Of a stretch of 64,000 bases of DNA, positions 44,201 to 56,052 are shown in pieces. The notes under the pieces are model-generated. The model saw only the letters and a program-made list of their open reading frames with translations, had not been told where the DNA came from and ran no database searches. The stretch spans positions 124,001 through 188,000 of the forward strand of contig NW_025943941.1 in assembly GCF_000764305.2 (NCBI RefSeq), given 5' to 3'. The translations under genes were made by a program, and so were the position numbers. Source of the stretch: Hyalella azteca (lineage: Eukaryota > Arthropoda > Malacostraca > Amphipoda > Hyalellidae). Within the stretch, counting starts at the first letter, position 1, and the number at the start of each line of letters is the position of its first letter.

Positions 44201-46429
44201 GGTGTGCGCTGACTTACGGATTGTTGGATTCCTTCAAAAATGTTCCTTTGGGCTTCTTGGGGACTTTTTTTAACACTTCACAAATGTTTTTTGGCCCCAG
44301 GGGATTTTTGAATTTTTGAACCCCTCAAAATGTTTCTTTGGGCCTAATATGGGCTTTTAAATTGTTGGACTCTACAGAAAGTAATTATCTAAGGCAAGTG
44401 AGATAGTCTCAGCAGATATTTTTTACGTTTGTTCCTAGAATTTCAAATTAATTTCACCAATTTAATATTTCCGTATAATATTTCTATTTCCTTTCAAAGG
44501 GTTTCATTAATTCAAGATAATTCCAGGCTATTATATGAATGAGTGATCTTTGAATGGTATTAGATGGACTGTCATTTGTTTTTATAATATTTAGATACCA
44601 CAGGAGAGCGCCACGAAAGCTCGACGTGGTTGGAGAGGGGAGGAGCGTTGACTAAATTCAGCCCTCAAAAAGAATTTCGTAAAGTAAAATGATAGCATAA
44701 ATTTCGGCCTCTTGAAAATCATTAGAGACATTTCCCCCTCAGTTTTGGCTTAGTAACAGGAGCGACAGTTAGGTCGAGAGGAACTTTTTACAAAACGGCC
44801 GCACTTACATATATGATTGATTTAATAAATTTTTAGTTTGTGTTTGTCAGTTATGCTTATTTGTGGAGCGAATGGAGCCTGCAGTGAAGTCTGCTGAGCT
44901 GAGACGAGTGGAGCCTGCAGAGAGAAAAGATACGTTGGATTAAGGGGAGAGTGAAGCCTGCAGTGAGAGCCGACACGTATGATTGAGAAATTTTTGTTTT
45001 AATTTATGAATTCTAATCTACATGGCTCGGGCTCGGTCACAATAATCTAACAACCAAGTAATCATTTATGAATTAATATAAAGACCATCATTAGCATTAA
45101 GTAGCTTGAACATAAATCAGTATTCGATGCAGTTTACACTAGATGATAAGCTCTGTAATTAGTATATTTATGATTGATCTCGATTGCAAAAAGCGCCGCA
45201 ATCGTTTATTTCTGATCAGAATATCAATTTCAAATATCATAACCGAGACTAGATCCCTTTTAGTCTATCAATTGTAGGAAATAAATTAATTGATTTCGGA
45301 TAGAGGATATTGCTGGTTCATTATGATCAAAAATGTCGAAATTGTGCGATTGTATATGAACGGAAATCTTGAATTTAATCACTGACTTCGTTTTCACCAA
45401 ATATATAGAGAGAATGTCCCCTGTTGTGAATGTTAGGCGAGATAAGATAGGCCAATCAGCGGCCAATGATCACTCAACGCCGGATTTATGTAATTAGTAA
45501 AAATTTATTATTATATGATTATAATGCATATATGTTATTAAGTACATATAATTGTTTCAGTTTAGTACATATTGTTAAATAATGGAGAACAATCATGGAA
45601 AGGCTCATGTCGCCAACCCCTGACATTTTATTTAAATTTTTGTTGTTTTTTATTTGGAAAAAACGAACTCGTGAGAAAGCGGAAAAATTGTATGACAGGC
45701 AGAAAGCGGCTAATTGGTGGCCAGCGATAATCGTCCAAGTTTTTATACGTACATTTGTGCACCATTATATCACGCGAGGCACCACTCAAACCAATCAAGA
45801 AGTTGTCTCTAAATCGCCCCGCTATCACGGAAGTCACGCGCCTGGTCAAACTTAAATATTTTTACATGCATTTTAACCCTGAATTTAGTCGTAATGTTTT
45901 CACAACCCGTATTTCTGCAGCTGTGTTTCGTTACCTTCACTGCATTATTTTTGTTAATTTTTAGCTTATTATCAATGAAGATGCATTCCTTTCTTGAATT
46001 TTCTAACTGTTTAATAAAAATTCATTGCTCTTTAATTTCAAGGTATATTTTCTTCGACCTTCTATTATTCAAAATTATCAATAGAGAAGTGCTTGCGAAA
46101 AATGAATGAATTCAGATGCGGGAAGAATGCACGTTACGGTAAGGAATTCAGTTTTCGTATTTATGGGCATAATTTATAATATGGGCGCAATGTATAAACT
46201 GTACATAATTTACAATATAAGCACACTGCTTAATATGGGCATAATATATAATATAAGCATGATATATAATATGGGCATAAAGAGAATAATTTTGGTTGGT
46301 CCAAAGAATTGTGAACGTTAGGCGCCAACCTAAGAAATGAATTATCCCATGAATAACTAAAGGCGGTGCCCATGAATTTAATTAATGACCGTAAATAGAA
46401 CTGATAAACGGAACTTCAATGCATCCACA
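44201..46429. other. No gene recognised
   Basis: Contains short local repeats GGAGCCTGCAGTGA (44875-44965) and GGGCATAATATATAATAT (46163-46284). The plus frame 45595-45855 (86 codons, with WKKRTREKAEKLYDRQKAAN) has a good ATG context but no recognisable family. Confidence 0.4.
46163..46284. repeat. Degenerate AT-rich repeat, 20-30-bp period
   Basis: Recurring ATAATATGGGCATAATATAT with variants. Confidence 0.75.
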
Positions 46430-46560
46430 ACTAAATATACGTATAGTGGCCTAAATACATATAACGACATATTTACACGTAGCGGGCTATTTTTCGTCTG
46501 CGATTGGTGGGTTTAGCTTGAAAAGTCGTTAGTGATTGGCTGATGGAAATACGAACTAGT
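46430..46560 (-). repeat. Dispersed repeat family R1, copy d
   Basis: The core 46498-46560 (GATTGGTGGGTTTAGCTTGA and AAGTCGTTAGTGATTGGC) is the reverse of copies a and b. The left part holds ATACGTATAGTGGCC and ACACGTAGCGGGC motifs. Confidence 0.5.
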
Positions 46561-48222
46561 GACTATTTCTGAGAGTGCGGCCCCAGAAATGTACAGTACA
46601 CCCAGCCTCAGCTCGAGGTGCTGCCAGCAGCGGATCGATGATCAGATAATTGGATCAAACATCGATCAATGCAATAAAATGCAAGTGTGGCCAATAGCAT
46701 TGAACATTGCACTGCATTTTTCTGGTATTGCAAAGTCTACTGGAAACTACAGCACGATTTTGAGATCGACGTCTACCATCGACAAATTCATTTAAACATT
46801 AATCTGTCAGACAAATTATTTGGAACAAATGGATGAATTGTGTGGAGTGAATAGAGAGAATATTTAAATGCATGGATGAAGTATTACAAGAACAGATAAA
46901 GTACGGATAAAATATGAAAATTTGTCTTGTACTCGAAGAAAGAAATAGTTGATGTTTTGCTATTTAATTGGGATTTGGATAAGGTAGAGAAAGTCGAACA
47001 ATTTTGCGTTGCGCGTGTTACATTTCGGTTAATGTATAGCAACTCAATCTAATGTAGTTCGATTTGAATCCTGGAATCGGGTACATTGTAAGAACACTCG
47101 TGCCTAGACTTGCCTTACCATCATAGTCGTAATATCACCAAATAGTACCAATAATAACTATTCCAGCCATAAGTTTAGTTTTGCATACTGTTGGGACTAG
47201 AGTTTCGGAACTGAGTGAGGGTATGAGATGGAACCCTGTTGAATTGCGTGAGTGTAAGGGATGGAACCCTGTTGAATTGCGTGAGAGTAAATGATGAAAT
47301 GAAATGGGATGAAATGCTACAAAAATGCGCTAGGTGAGGGATGGAATGCTACCGAACTGCGTCAGGTTGGAGGAAGGAATGCAACAGAATTGCGCAAGCA
47401 TTAGGGATAGAATCCTTCGAACTGCGTGAGGGAGGGGGATAGAATCCTATGGAATTGCGCGAGGATAGGATGGATTCCTACAGAATTACGTGATGAAGGC
47501 ATTGCGTGTCCACGAACGCTCAGGTTGCGTGCGTATAGCGCGCATCTCTCGCTTGCCACTTACATCAGGTATTCTGTTACAGCTCAACAGCGCTGTCTGC
47601 TGTCTGGGGCTGATAGTTCTTGTGAACCTAAAAGGGAGACGACTTATTCATTGCGGTGCTTGAATGCTCTAGAACCGCAGTGCTAGACAAATTTTATTTC
47701 ATTGTTTTTAATGAAAGTATTTTGGGCCTATTTCTTCAACGCCGACACTTCTATTCTATTCTAAATGCCAAATTTGTTTGAATTTTTCTATTTAATTCGT
47801 TTCCGATTTCACTAAATAAATAGTTTCAATTTTACCGTCCACGAATTAATGAACACACCACAAGAATTTGTGCGGTGATCGTTAGCTGTATGGAATTTTT
47901 TATATATCTTCAAGTGCCCAATTTTCCACTAACGCGAAGTATTTATAACAACAACTTACAAACCATAAATTTCAAAATTTTCTGATCATTTTTCGCAGCC
48001 AACACGTTGTTTGACTGAAGTGCCAGGGAACGTTTTTGTGAGCAAGACGATATCAGACATTCTCAGGCAGGAATGGTTTATTCATGCATACTCGTCAATA
48101 AATACTCACATACCAGTTCTAGATTCAAAGAAATTAAGCTGCCCCTTTGCAAATTCAATTTTAAAAATCAGGTTCTAATGAAATGCTTCCAATGAATGTA
48201 TTGGAGAAAACCGGATGCTTAC
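46561..48222. other. No gene recognised apart from a minisatellite
   Basis: A plus frame at 47426-47686 begins in the minisatellite and has a Cys-rich end without a recognised domain. Confidence 0.4.
47205..47490. repeat. Degenerate 33-bp repeat, about 8 copies
   Basis: Recurring GAATTGCGTGAGTGTAAGGG then ATGGAACCCTGTT, progressively diverged to the right. Confidence 0.8.
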
Positions 48223-48289
48223 CATTACTTTTAGCCTGAATAAATTGTTCTGTAGCCCGATCCAGACTGCACTTCTTAAATTCTCTCTC
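48223..48289 (-). CDS. Splice-bounded exon candidate, 67 nt
   Basis: On minus, TGTTTGTGTTTGCCTGTTTGCTAG is a long pyrimidine-rich acceptor. The 67 nt end AAAAGTAATG/GTAAGCATCC, a good donor. Phase 0 is fully open: EREFKKCSLDRATEQFIQAK then SN, leaving one base (phase 1 exit). The hydrophilic, helix-prone composition looks like a normal internal exon. The phase-0 entry is compatible with the candidate at 51490-51516 upstream on the same strand. No family recognised. Confidence 0.45.
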
Positions 48290-49531
48290 CTAGCAAACAG
48301 GCAAACACAAACAACGGAAATTACATCAAAATTTTACGTAATATACTTAATTTTCACGCTGAAACAGAAGCCGTCAGTTGCTCTCAGTCTCGTCTGAGAT
48401 TCGCCAGAAGTTCATTCATTGAATAGCGAGACAACTAATTAGTTGGAAGGTTTTCGGCGCTACCGGTTCCTAAACAATAGTTCAGATAAAATAATCCGCT
48501 GTTTGAGGAGGTAACGATTTTTCCGTACGCTAAATACTAGCTGTGCTTGCAAACTGACTGCGAAATCACGACTATAATCTCTTAATTACTTCCTGTTAAT
48601 GTTGGGCTTACTCTCAACTAATGTATGGAAATTGAATAATAACATTTTAGAGCGTCGAATAGAGGGATAGGGATAAGGGAAAGAAATTAGGGGTTAGGGA
48701 AAGCTCAACAAATAACCCTGCATGCCTGTTCTGGCAAGTCGAGATAGGGAGATTAAGTACGTCGAGATGGGGAGTGTGTGTTTAATTCTACTTTAAAATG
48801 AGAATTATTCATAATTTTATTACAATAAAAAATGATCGTAGTGAAAAAAAACTTGGAATTAAGCGAACCGGCGCCTCCGCAATTTTCACTAAACTCACTC
48901 AAGTCGGAGTGAACACGTGACTCTGTTTCAGCGCGCCAGTTCCCAGGACTTGCAGTAGAGATTGAGTTCAGCTTTGAGTGATAAGAGTGATAAAGACCTA
49001 AGAATAAGAGCCATTACCTGCACCGTGTCTGTATATTGATCGTCTGTGTGGCCGTGAAGTGCGTCTGCAACCGCCATGTTTCTGCTACTGCAATGTCATG
49101 CGTCATGTGCGCGCCATGTTTCTGCTACTGCAATGTCATGCGTCATGTGCGCGCTATGTTGCCGCTACAACATAAAATGGTACGTCATCTTTTACTCCAA
49201 AAAATTGTAACTGAAATATAATTGAATTACTCGCGAATTTTGAAAATATTGACTTGGATTGAAAAATATTGAGAGCAATCACAATGAATGAATGACGAGA
49301 CTGGGCCTATTCTCAAATGATGCATAAAAGCTGGCGTCAGAGTTTGATCACTACGAAAAGAATCCTTTCCGTGGCAGGATTTGGGCTGTTCAACGCTTTA
49401 CGACAGAACTGAGAAAGGGGAATTCCCCCTGGGGATTATGGGACTCGAAGTGTTCCTGGTCGTGGTCCAGGATATTGTCTGCTTTTGCTCAATCAATGTG
49501 AGTAGGATTAAAGCAACAATATTGTGCATCT
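48290..49531. other. No gene recognised
   Basis: Holds a 40-bp duplication at 49074-49153. A plus ATG at 49075 opens a Cys-rich frame of about 45 codons (MFLLLQCHASCAR start) inside the duplication, not otherwise supported. Confidence 0.4.
49074..49153. repeat. 40-bp direct duplication
   Basis: CCATGTTTCTGCTACTGCAA and TGTCATGCGTCATGTGCGCG, twice in tandem, essentially identical. Confidence 0.95.
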
Positions 49532-49752
49532 GCTGCCCAACTGAGGGCATCAGCTGCCCTACTGAGGGCATCAGCTGCCCTACTGAGGGCATCAGCTGCC
49601 CAACTGAGGGCATCAGCTGCCCTACTGAGGGCATCAGCTGCCCAACTGAGGGCATCAGCTGCCCTACTGAGGACATCAGCTGCCCTACTGAGGGCATCAG
49701 CTGCCCTACTGAGGGTATTCAGCTGCCCAACTGAGGGCATCAGCTGCCCAAC
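49532..49752. repeat. 21-bp tandem repeat, about 10 copies
   Basis: Unit CTGCCCAACTGAGGGCATCAG with C/CTA variants. Frames read SCPTEGI on plus. Confidence 0.95.
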
Positions 49753-49811
49753 TATATAAAGATATCTAACGGTATGCCAACGTTTATCAAGTGTTTAAAC
49801 TTTGAATTTAG

Positions 49812-49951
49812 GTCAATCAAACGATGTTTAAACATTTTTGCCTGCGGGAATGCATGGCGAGCGGAAAGGGAAGATGTGGTGGCAGGGTTGATAGTGGGAG
49901 GTAGAGGTTGTGCGCCCGGTGCTGTAGGAGACGAGGGCTCCAAACTGCTCG
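49812..49951 (+). CDS. Possible exon, strand uncertain (140 nt)
   Basis: On plus, AAACTTTGAATTTAG is followed by 140 open nt ending CTGCTCG/GTAAGTGG, a consensus donor. The frame contains NAWRAEREDVVAGLIVGGRG then CAPGAVGDEGSKLL. The minus strand is also open (Ser/Pro/Thr-rich, 49752-50000) with an acceptor-like CTCTTCTGCTATCAG near 49992 and a stop at 49752. GC-rich island; no family recognised. Confidence 0.25.
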
Positions 49952-50290
49952 GTAAGTGGTGGCTATCGCCTCCTGATAAACTGATAGCAGAAGAGGTCAA
50001 TGTTATTTCCAGCGCCTCTTTGAAACTGGCAGCGAAAAAAATTCATGGACGCAAGAAGCCCATTTTTCAACAGACAGCCAAAATTAAGATAAAGAAGCAA
50101 GGCGTAAGATATGCAGTATTTTAATCACTGAGAAATTGCGTATTCAAATTCTACCAAACTATTCCTCGTGTCAACTTTAGCAAAAATCACGGGAAAGTCT
50201 TGCGTTACGGGAAATCGTTGCTGTCCGCAAAAGCCTGATGTCCTGAAGACAGCTGGATGACTAACTGAGCCACAAGCCGCACCGCATCAC

Positions 50291-50790
50291 GAATTTTGTG
50301 CCCTGGGACGAAATTTTGTGCCCCGGGACGAAATTTTGAGCCCTGGGACGAAATCATGTGCCCTGGGACGAAATTTTGAGCCCTGGGACGAAATTTTGAG
50401 CCCTGGGATGAAATTTTGTGCACTGGGACAAAATTTTGTGTCCTGGGACGAAATTTTGTGCCCTGGGACGAAATTTTGTGCACTGGGACAAAATTTTGTG
50501 TCTTGGGACGAAATTTTGTGCCCGGGGACGAAATTTTGTGCCCTGGGACGAAATTTTGTGCCCTGGGACGAAATTTTGTGCGCTGGGACGAAATTTTGTG
50601 TCCTGGGACGAAATTTTGTGCACTGGGACGAAATTTTGTGCCATGGGTCGAAATTTTGTGCCCTGGGACGAAATTTTGTGCCCTGGGACGAAATTTTGTG
50701 CCTTGGGACGAAATTTTGTGCCCTGGGACGAAATTTTGTAGCCTGGGACGAAATTTTGTGCCCTGGGACGAAATTTTGTGCCCTGGGTTG
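50291..50790. repeat. Minisatellite, 20-bp unit, about 25 copies
   Basis: Unit GGGACGAAATTTTGTGCCCT. The GACGAAATTTTG core is almost invariant while the CCCT/CACT/TCCT end varies. 3 x 20 = 60 gives 20-residue repeats and frames up to 206 codons on both strands, none supported as genes. Confidence 0.95.
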
Positions 50791-53165
50791 TTTCCTCAAA
50801 GAGAAACCTTGGGACTTTCGGCCAAACCTTTTGCCAAGTTGAGCACAAAATTCATGGATTCGTTTATACATGACATCTTGGCCAATTTTTTTTATATTAT
50901 TCGTCAAAATTGATGCCGCATCGCTTGACGCAACTCTTTAAATCAATCAATTCGTTTTACAATGTGCAAATGTTGAGTATTTTTGTGATAAAATAAAAAA
51001 ATTTAAAAAGAATTTTCCAGGCAACGGAAAATTCTAGGGAAAAAGATACCAGATTTCAGTTACCATGCATGGCGCGCACAATTTAATCTTTACATAATAA
51101 ACTTTGGATACTCGTACAAATTGTATAGGGTTGTAATAAACTATTCTTTATCTAATGGTATCTAAAACTGGCACATTGATAAGATTTCAGCAAATTGAGT
51201 AAATAATATAACACAAAAATTCATCACAAGTTATCAATAATTGCTGAAATGTAGCAAATGTTTATCAACGCCTCCATACCCACTAACACACGGGTCTTCG
51301 TAGTCTTTGACACGCACGTTGAGATCAAGTTTTCCAATGCATGCTCTGGTTCATTTACACGTGTGACACGCATGCAACACGAGTGCATTTTAACATGAAA
51401 AAATAATACATGATATAACTCGAATAGCATACTGTAATCTCAAGATTATATCATTATTTCGGGCGAAAAACATTGCTGTAAATACTTACCAGTGTTTGAT
51501 TTTGATTGTTCACTAGCTGCGAATTAAAGATTATTGAGCGCAAGATCCCTCATTCTCGCCGAAAACTTTTTAAATACCTGAAAAATATTCACTAAACTGC
51601 AAATTTCAATTCCAACCAAACTACAACTAATCACTTCTCATTCATTTACAATTCGTCTATTTAAATATCCTCGGGGACTTTCATGAAAAATATTGTCGAA
51701 TATCATATTCGACAGATGACGCAGAGACAAAATTCAAATGCTACCAATCCAAATACGAGTTTTAGGCGATCATTCATTATTCTAATTTCTTTATCAATTC
51801 AAGTGCGTAAATGAAAGTGTGAGATTTTATTACAAATTTTGAGAATACGTTATTGACTAAACTTACTAAAGCAAGGAAAGGTTAGCGATATGTAAACCAG
51901 GTCGCTTTTTCAGACATATATGCGGTTTATAGAAAAGAGTTCGCAGTAGCGCTCATTGTTATTGAAAAAAAGCTCGACTTCTATGAGGAATTTGAATTGC
52001 CTCACACATGCGGACAAATAAACTCGGGCAAATTTATAGCTGATATTTATTAAAAGCTGAAAGAGAAACAATAAGGTAATCCCGGCGTTGGTCCTACAGT
52101 CTTAAAAGCCGGCAAATTTGATTAATGATATTTACATCAGTATATATCGAAATTGATTGATATCTTGACAACTGATAATGACAATTAAAAGGCTGGTTGA
52201 GAAAGAATCCCCTTAAAAGCGTTCCAACGTAGCGTCCTCGATACGGTAAATAAAAATTAATGACGTTTGCTACCTGAACTGATAGTATTCTATAAAATTA
52301 GCTCTAGATAAGGCATATTGTTTCAAGTAACACAAATATGTTAATCATAAATGAATTAACTAATCCACGATTTAGATGCATCTCAGTGCTGAAACTGAGC
52401 AGTAAAATTAGAGATTCAAGGAAAATTCGTAGAAGTATAGATACTGCAGACAGAAAGTAGAAATGATTGTTGAAGACAAACTTTGAAGAGAAGGGAAAGC
52501 TATAGAAATGTTGGCCACGGTTATGGAAACAGGTTCCACAATGAAATAGGTGAAGCCATGCACGTAAACTGAAGTTGATAATTAAGTGATAATAATTAAT
52601 TGATAAAGTAATGTGTCTAGATTACCCCAGAATGATGAATTATAGAAGGTAAATAAATTACTGAAAAAATTGTGATATTCACATAAAGAAAATGACACTG
52701 GAAGAGCTAACAGGAAGAATAACTAGAAGCGATACAATTCTTGCTGAGCATTGATTGAAGCTGATCAAATCAATCATTAACATCAAGCTGATGAACGATC
52801 ATCAAGCTGATCGTTCAAATAATGAACATTGAAATTGAAGAAATTATTTGCGAGATTGCGGCTTCCTGGATCAAGGGTCAAGCTTCCCAGTGCTAGATGA
52901 ATGAGCGCCGGTAAATGAATAATTGAACTCTGAATAAATTTACTACCTACTTTAACTACGGGGCTAAATACGATATCACTCTGAATGCAAACTAAGTGAA
53001 AGGACAATTATATTCGAAAAAAATAGATTAAAAATAGAAAAATTTCCGTACATGTATTTATGGTTGTAACATTAAATAACTACTCCATTACATCTGCACA
53101 TTCATCGTAATATTATGCAGCTTTAGTTGCACGCACTACATCCATACATTAACCGTAATATTACG
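50791..53165. other. AT-rich sequence with one or two exon candidates
   Basis: Besides 51490-51516, the minus stretch 51240-51360 is coding-like in two frames (LNVRVKDYEDPCVSGYGG in one), without convincing splice sites. Confidence 0.4.
51490..51516 (-). CDS. Splice-bounded micro-exon candidate, 27 nt
   Basis: On minus, ATCTTTAATTCGCAG precedes 27 nt ending AAACACTG/GTAAGTATT, a near-perfect donor. Phase 0 reads LVNNQNQTL, phase 1 reads SEQSKSNT. Its length keeps the frame. If joined to 48223-48289 the phase-0 frames agree. Very small exons cannot be proven from sequence alone. Confidence 0.35.
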
Positions 53166-53452
53166 TATAGCATGACTCATGTCAACATAATCTGCCGTGA
53201 TTTACAGCAGTTACCTACAGAGCAACATACATAGTAATCATGTCATGAAATAGCATGACTCATATCAACACAATCTGCCGAGATAGACTGTTTTGCCTGC
53301 ATGGCAATAGAGTAATTATGCTATGCAATATAGCATGACTCATGTCAACATAGTGTGTCGTGCTTTACAGAATTTCCAATGCAGCATGGCAACATATATA
53401 GTAATCATGTCATGCAATATAGCATGACTCATGTCATGATAATATGCCATGA
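53166..53452. repeat. Satellite-like repeat, about 83-86-bp unit, 3.5 copies
   Basis: Unit begins AGCATGACTCATGTCAACAT and includes GTAATCATGTCATGCAATAT. Copies are diverged by indels. The first 25 bp resemble the 71-bp repeat at 20755-20930. Confidence 0.8.
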
Positions 53453-54114
53453 TGAACTGCACGTTTAGTGATGGCAGGAAGCTGACCGTTACCAGTAAAT
53501 TACCGGCATCGACTCATCCTATGGATTAACGGGAAATTAATAGTAGGCGCTCGTTTTTACCACATTTTGCTTCAATTTTGCGGTGATGAAGACGTTAAAA
53601 TTTCATCAAATCGATCTTGATATCTGGTTATTTAACCCTTTGATGTTCAAATGAACTGTTGGACAAAAATTCGTCATATTCAAAAATTTAAAATTCGTCA
53701 TTAAAACAAATTCGTCATGTTCAAAAATTAAAACAAAGTTTTTTATTCGTTTCAAATTTTGGTTTTACATAAATTCTAAATGATGGTATAATTTCAATGA
53801 ATAAATATCTGCATATTTCTTAAAATTATAATAACAGCTGATGTTCTTTACCGATTTCAATGAAGATGAGAAGCAAAACTCTTCAGTAATTCCATGCTTT
53901 GACTACCTTAAAATAAGTGCGTGTATGAATTGGCGACCGCTTGTCACCAACGAACATGCATTTATCATATGAAATATGCAATTATGAATTCAATTACATC
54001 CATTTATTAGGAATCTGGGGCATCAGCAAGGCAGTCAGAGTCATATGTTCAGCGGCCGGCTTTGGGGCGGCCAACTGACATTTATAATCACAGTCACTAT
54101 AGAAAAAATTAGAT
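53453..54114. other. No feature recognised
   Basis: AT-rich. A repeated AAATTCGTCAT motif at 53665-53725. Confidence 0.5.
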
Positions 54115-55209
54115 CAGTACTCACTGCAGTGAGTGACAGAGAGCGCATTTTCTCGTCCGTCCGTCTGTGAAGTCACGGACAGACGGACATAACGAACAAA
54201 ATAGTGCCTTTTTCCATAAAAGAGAAAATTCGCTAAAAATCGGCATATTAAATATAAGCTCATTATTTGTGGACGGTCATTGAACATTCAATTTAGGCAG
54301 AAGTTGCATACAACATTTCATTGAAATAACAATAACGGTATAGGCTCTGCAAAATTCTCAAATTAATTATAACGCAAACACAACATGACTGGTAAAAACT
54401 TTGCTGGCTCTCTAGGGGGTAAGATTGAAAAATTAACAGCATTATTGTTATTGACGGAGAGATTTGTTGAGGCCTTGCGATTGCTTCACTATATTTACAG
54501 TTGTAGCGCGACCTATACATTAGAATGCCTTCAAGCTCCTTTAAATTCTTCCATGTATTATCACTCCAATTAACCTCTAAAGGTAGATAATTTTTAATAC
54601 AAAAATCGCTTTCAATATTCATAAATCAACATTCATCATCAAACATTTTATAATTCTTAATTAACGATCCCGAAATTGAATCAATTTAATATAAAGGTTA
54701 AAGTTCATCCCCCATAGCCACTAGGCCAATATCAAAAGCTTAGCCAATGATAGGCATGGCAATCACGCGGATTGATCATCATTGGCAACATTAAATAGTT
54801 AAGTTATCATGGGCAGCTAACTCGTAGAGAATTCGATGCTGAGTTCGATTATACAAAGTGTCGACATTACATGGAAGTGAGTAAACTGCTGGCAAATTAT
54901 CTGGCATCGTTGCATCTGTTTAAAAATAATATACTGGTCTTGTCCGCTCGCACAATGGAACAGGAACTGTGTTCTTTTTTATAATATGAGTGATGATTAA
55001 TTCATTATTACTCTATAATAATTAAATGACAATAAATTGTTATCAATAGTCTTGGTTGTTTTAAAGCGCATTTTCTCATTTACGGAAAAAATGAACTATT
55101 GTGCTCGTCATGTCCGTCGGTCTGTCCGTCCGTCCGTCCGTCCGTCCGTGACTTCATGTTTTCGTTGACGAAAAAATGCCCTCTCTGTCACTCACTGCAG
55201 TGAGTACTG
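54115..55209. mobile_element. 1.1-kb element with about 130-bp inverted ends
   Basis: The left end CAGTACTCACTGCAGTGAGT recurs inverted at the right end. Homology continues inward for about 130 bp (GACAGAGAG-GCATTTT, a CCGTCCGTCCGT run, GAAGTCACGG). Flanks AATTAGAT (54107-54114) and AGTTATAT (55210-55217) agree at 6 of 8 positions, a possible decayed 8-bp target duplication. The interior has only short frames; the longest (54293-54622 minus, 109 codons) has no recognisable transposase motif. A nonautonomous inverted-repeat transposon, superfamily uncertain. Confidence 0.65.
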
Positions 55210-55217
55210 AGTTATAT

Positions 55218-55920
55218 TTTTTTTTGTATTCAGTTACGTAGCATTAGATGCAGGACGCGGTGTCCATCACACTTTGCAGGTTGCCTGCGCGATGTCGTGC
55301 GCCGAACTCCGATGCTCGACGCATCCATTAAATATTAGACGAGGAAATTGTCCCGATGCTGGGATTAAGTAAATAAGATCCTATAATTTTATGATTTCCA
55401 TATGTTCGATACTCCCCCTTTTGCCTTGAGCTATTTCTCATGAATGACATTGATTTCTTCCTATTATACACTTGCGCCAACAAATTTACCTACTTATTGT
55501 CGTAATATATATTTTTTACATTATTTTCCGTAATTCGAATATGCTTGGTTATCGTTCGCTTTTTTTCGTAATTTTGAGAGAACGATCGTTGCCGTAGTTT
55601 TTAAATCAGTTGAAGAATAACAAAAATTTTGTGTAGAAATTTCTTGAAGTCCCTGTCACCGAAACCGGTTTTCCTTGCACAAAAGTTTTTGCAATGCATG
55701 AAATTTGCACTGAAATTAATACAATAGGTTGTAGGTGAACCCTTGAACGTTCAGGAAGACAATACCGTCCGCATATTAAATATTCATGTCCTTCCCAAAT
55801 ATAATCCTTTAGATATCTAGACTGAAATATATTCAAATTTTATGATGCTTTCCACCTCGGGTAATGCGAGTAAACACAAGCCATGAGTGAATATTCAAAA
55901 TCGCATTGCCACTTGTACAG
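55218..55920. other. No gene recognised
   Basis: A GC-rich patch at 55240-55340 is open in several frames on both strands, and I could not choose one. Confidence 0.4.
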
Positions 55921-55923
55921 ACA

Positions 55924-55940
55924 TTTATTAAGTGTTTATT
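55924..55940 (-). promoter_or_regulatory. Two AATAAA polyadenylation signals
   Basis: AATAAA on minus at 55935-55940 and 55924-55929, 27-43 nt after the stop codon of the candidate last exon at 55967-56052. Confidence 0.4.
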
Positions 55941-55966
55941 ATTTAATCGTCCTGCAGGCATTGTGA

Positions 55967-56052
55967 TCAGTTCTCCGCCTCTGCATAGATCGATTGCTCG
56001 TCAATGCCGAGCGTTGAGCACGCGCTGAACCACGTCCTGGGATCGCATTTAG
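55967..56052 (-). CDS. Candidate last coding exon, unknown gene
   Basis: On minus, CATGGTCCTTTTATCCTTAG is a strong acceptor. The frame then reads KCDPRTWFSACSTLGIDEQS and IYAEAEN, ending at TGA, with AATAAA hexamers within 45 nt downstream. Acceptor, open frame, stop and polyadenylation signals in correct order favour a real gene end, whose upstream exons would lie beyond 56.1 kb on minus. The entry phase is 1. Two cysteines in a short acidic C-terminus; no family recognised. Confidence 0.4.

Noticed and set aside
50287..50913. Frames up to 206 codons on both strands
   Set aside because: Entirely explained by the 20-bp array.
55240..55340. Coding exon in a GC-rich patch
   Set aside because: Several frames on both strands are open and plausible. 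This served as a caution that openness alone is weak evidence here.
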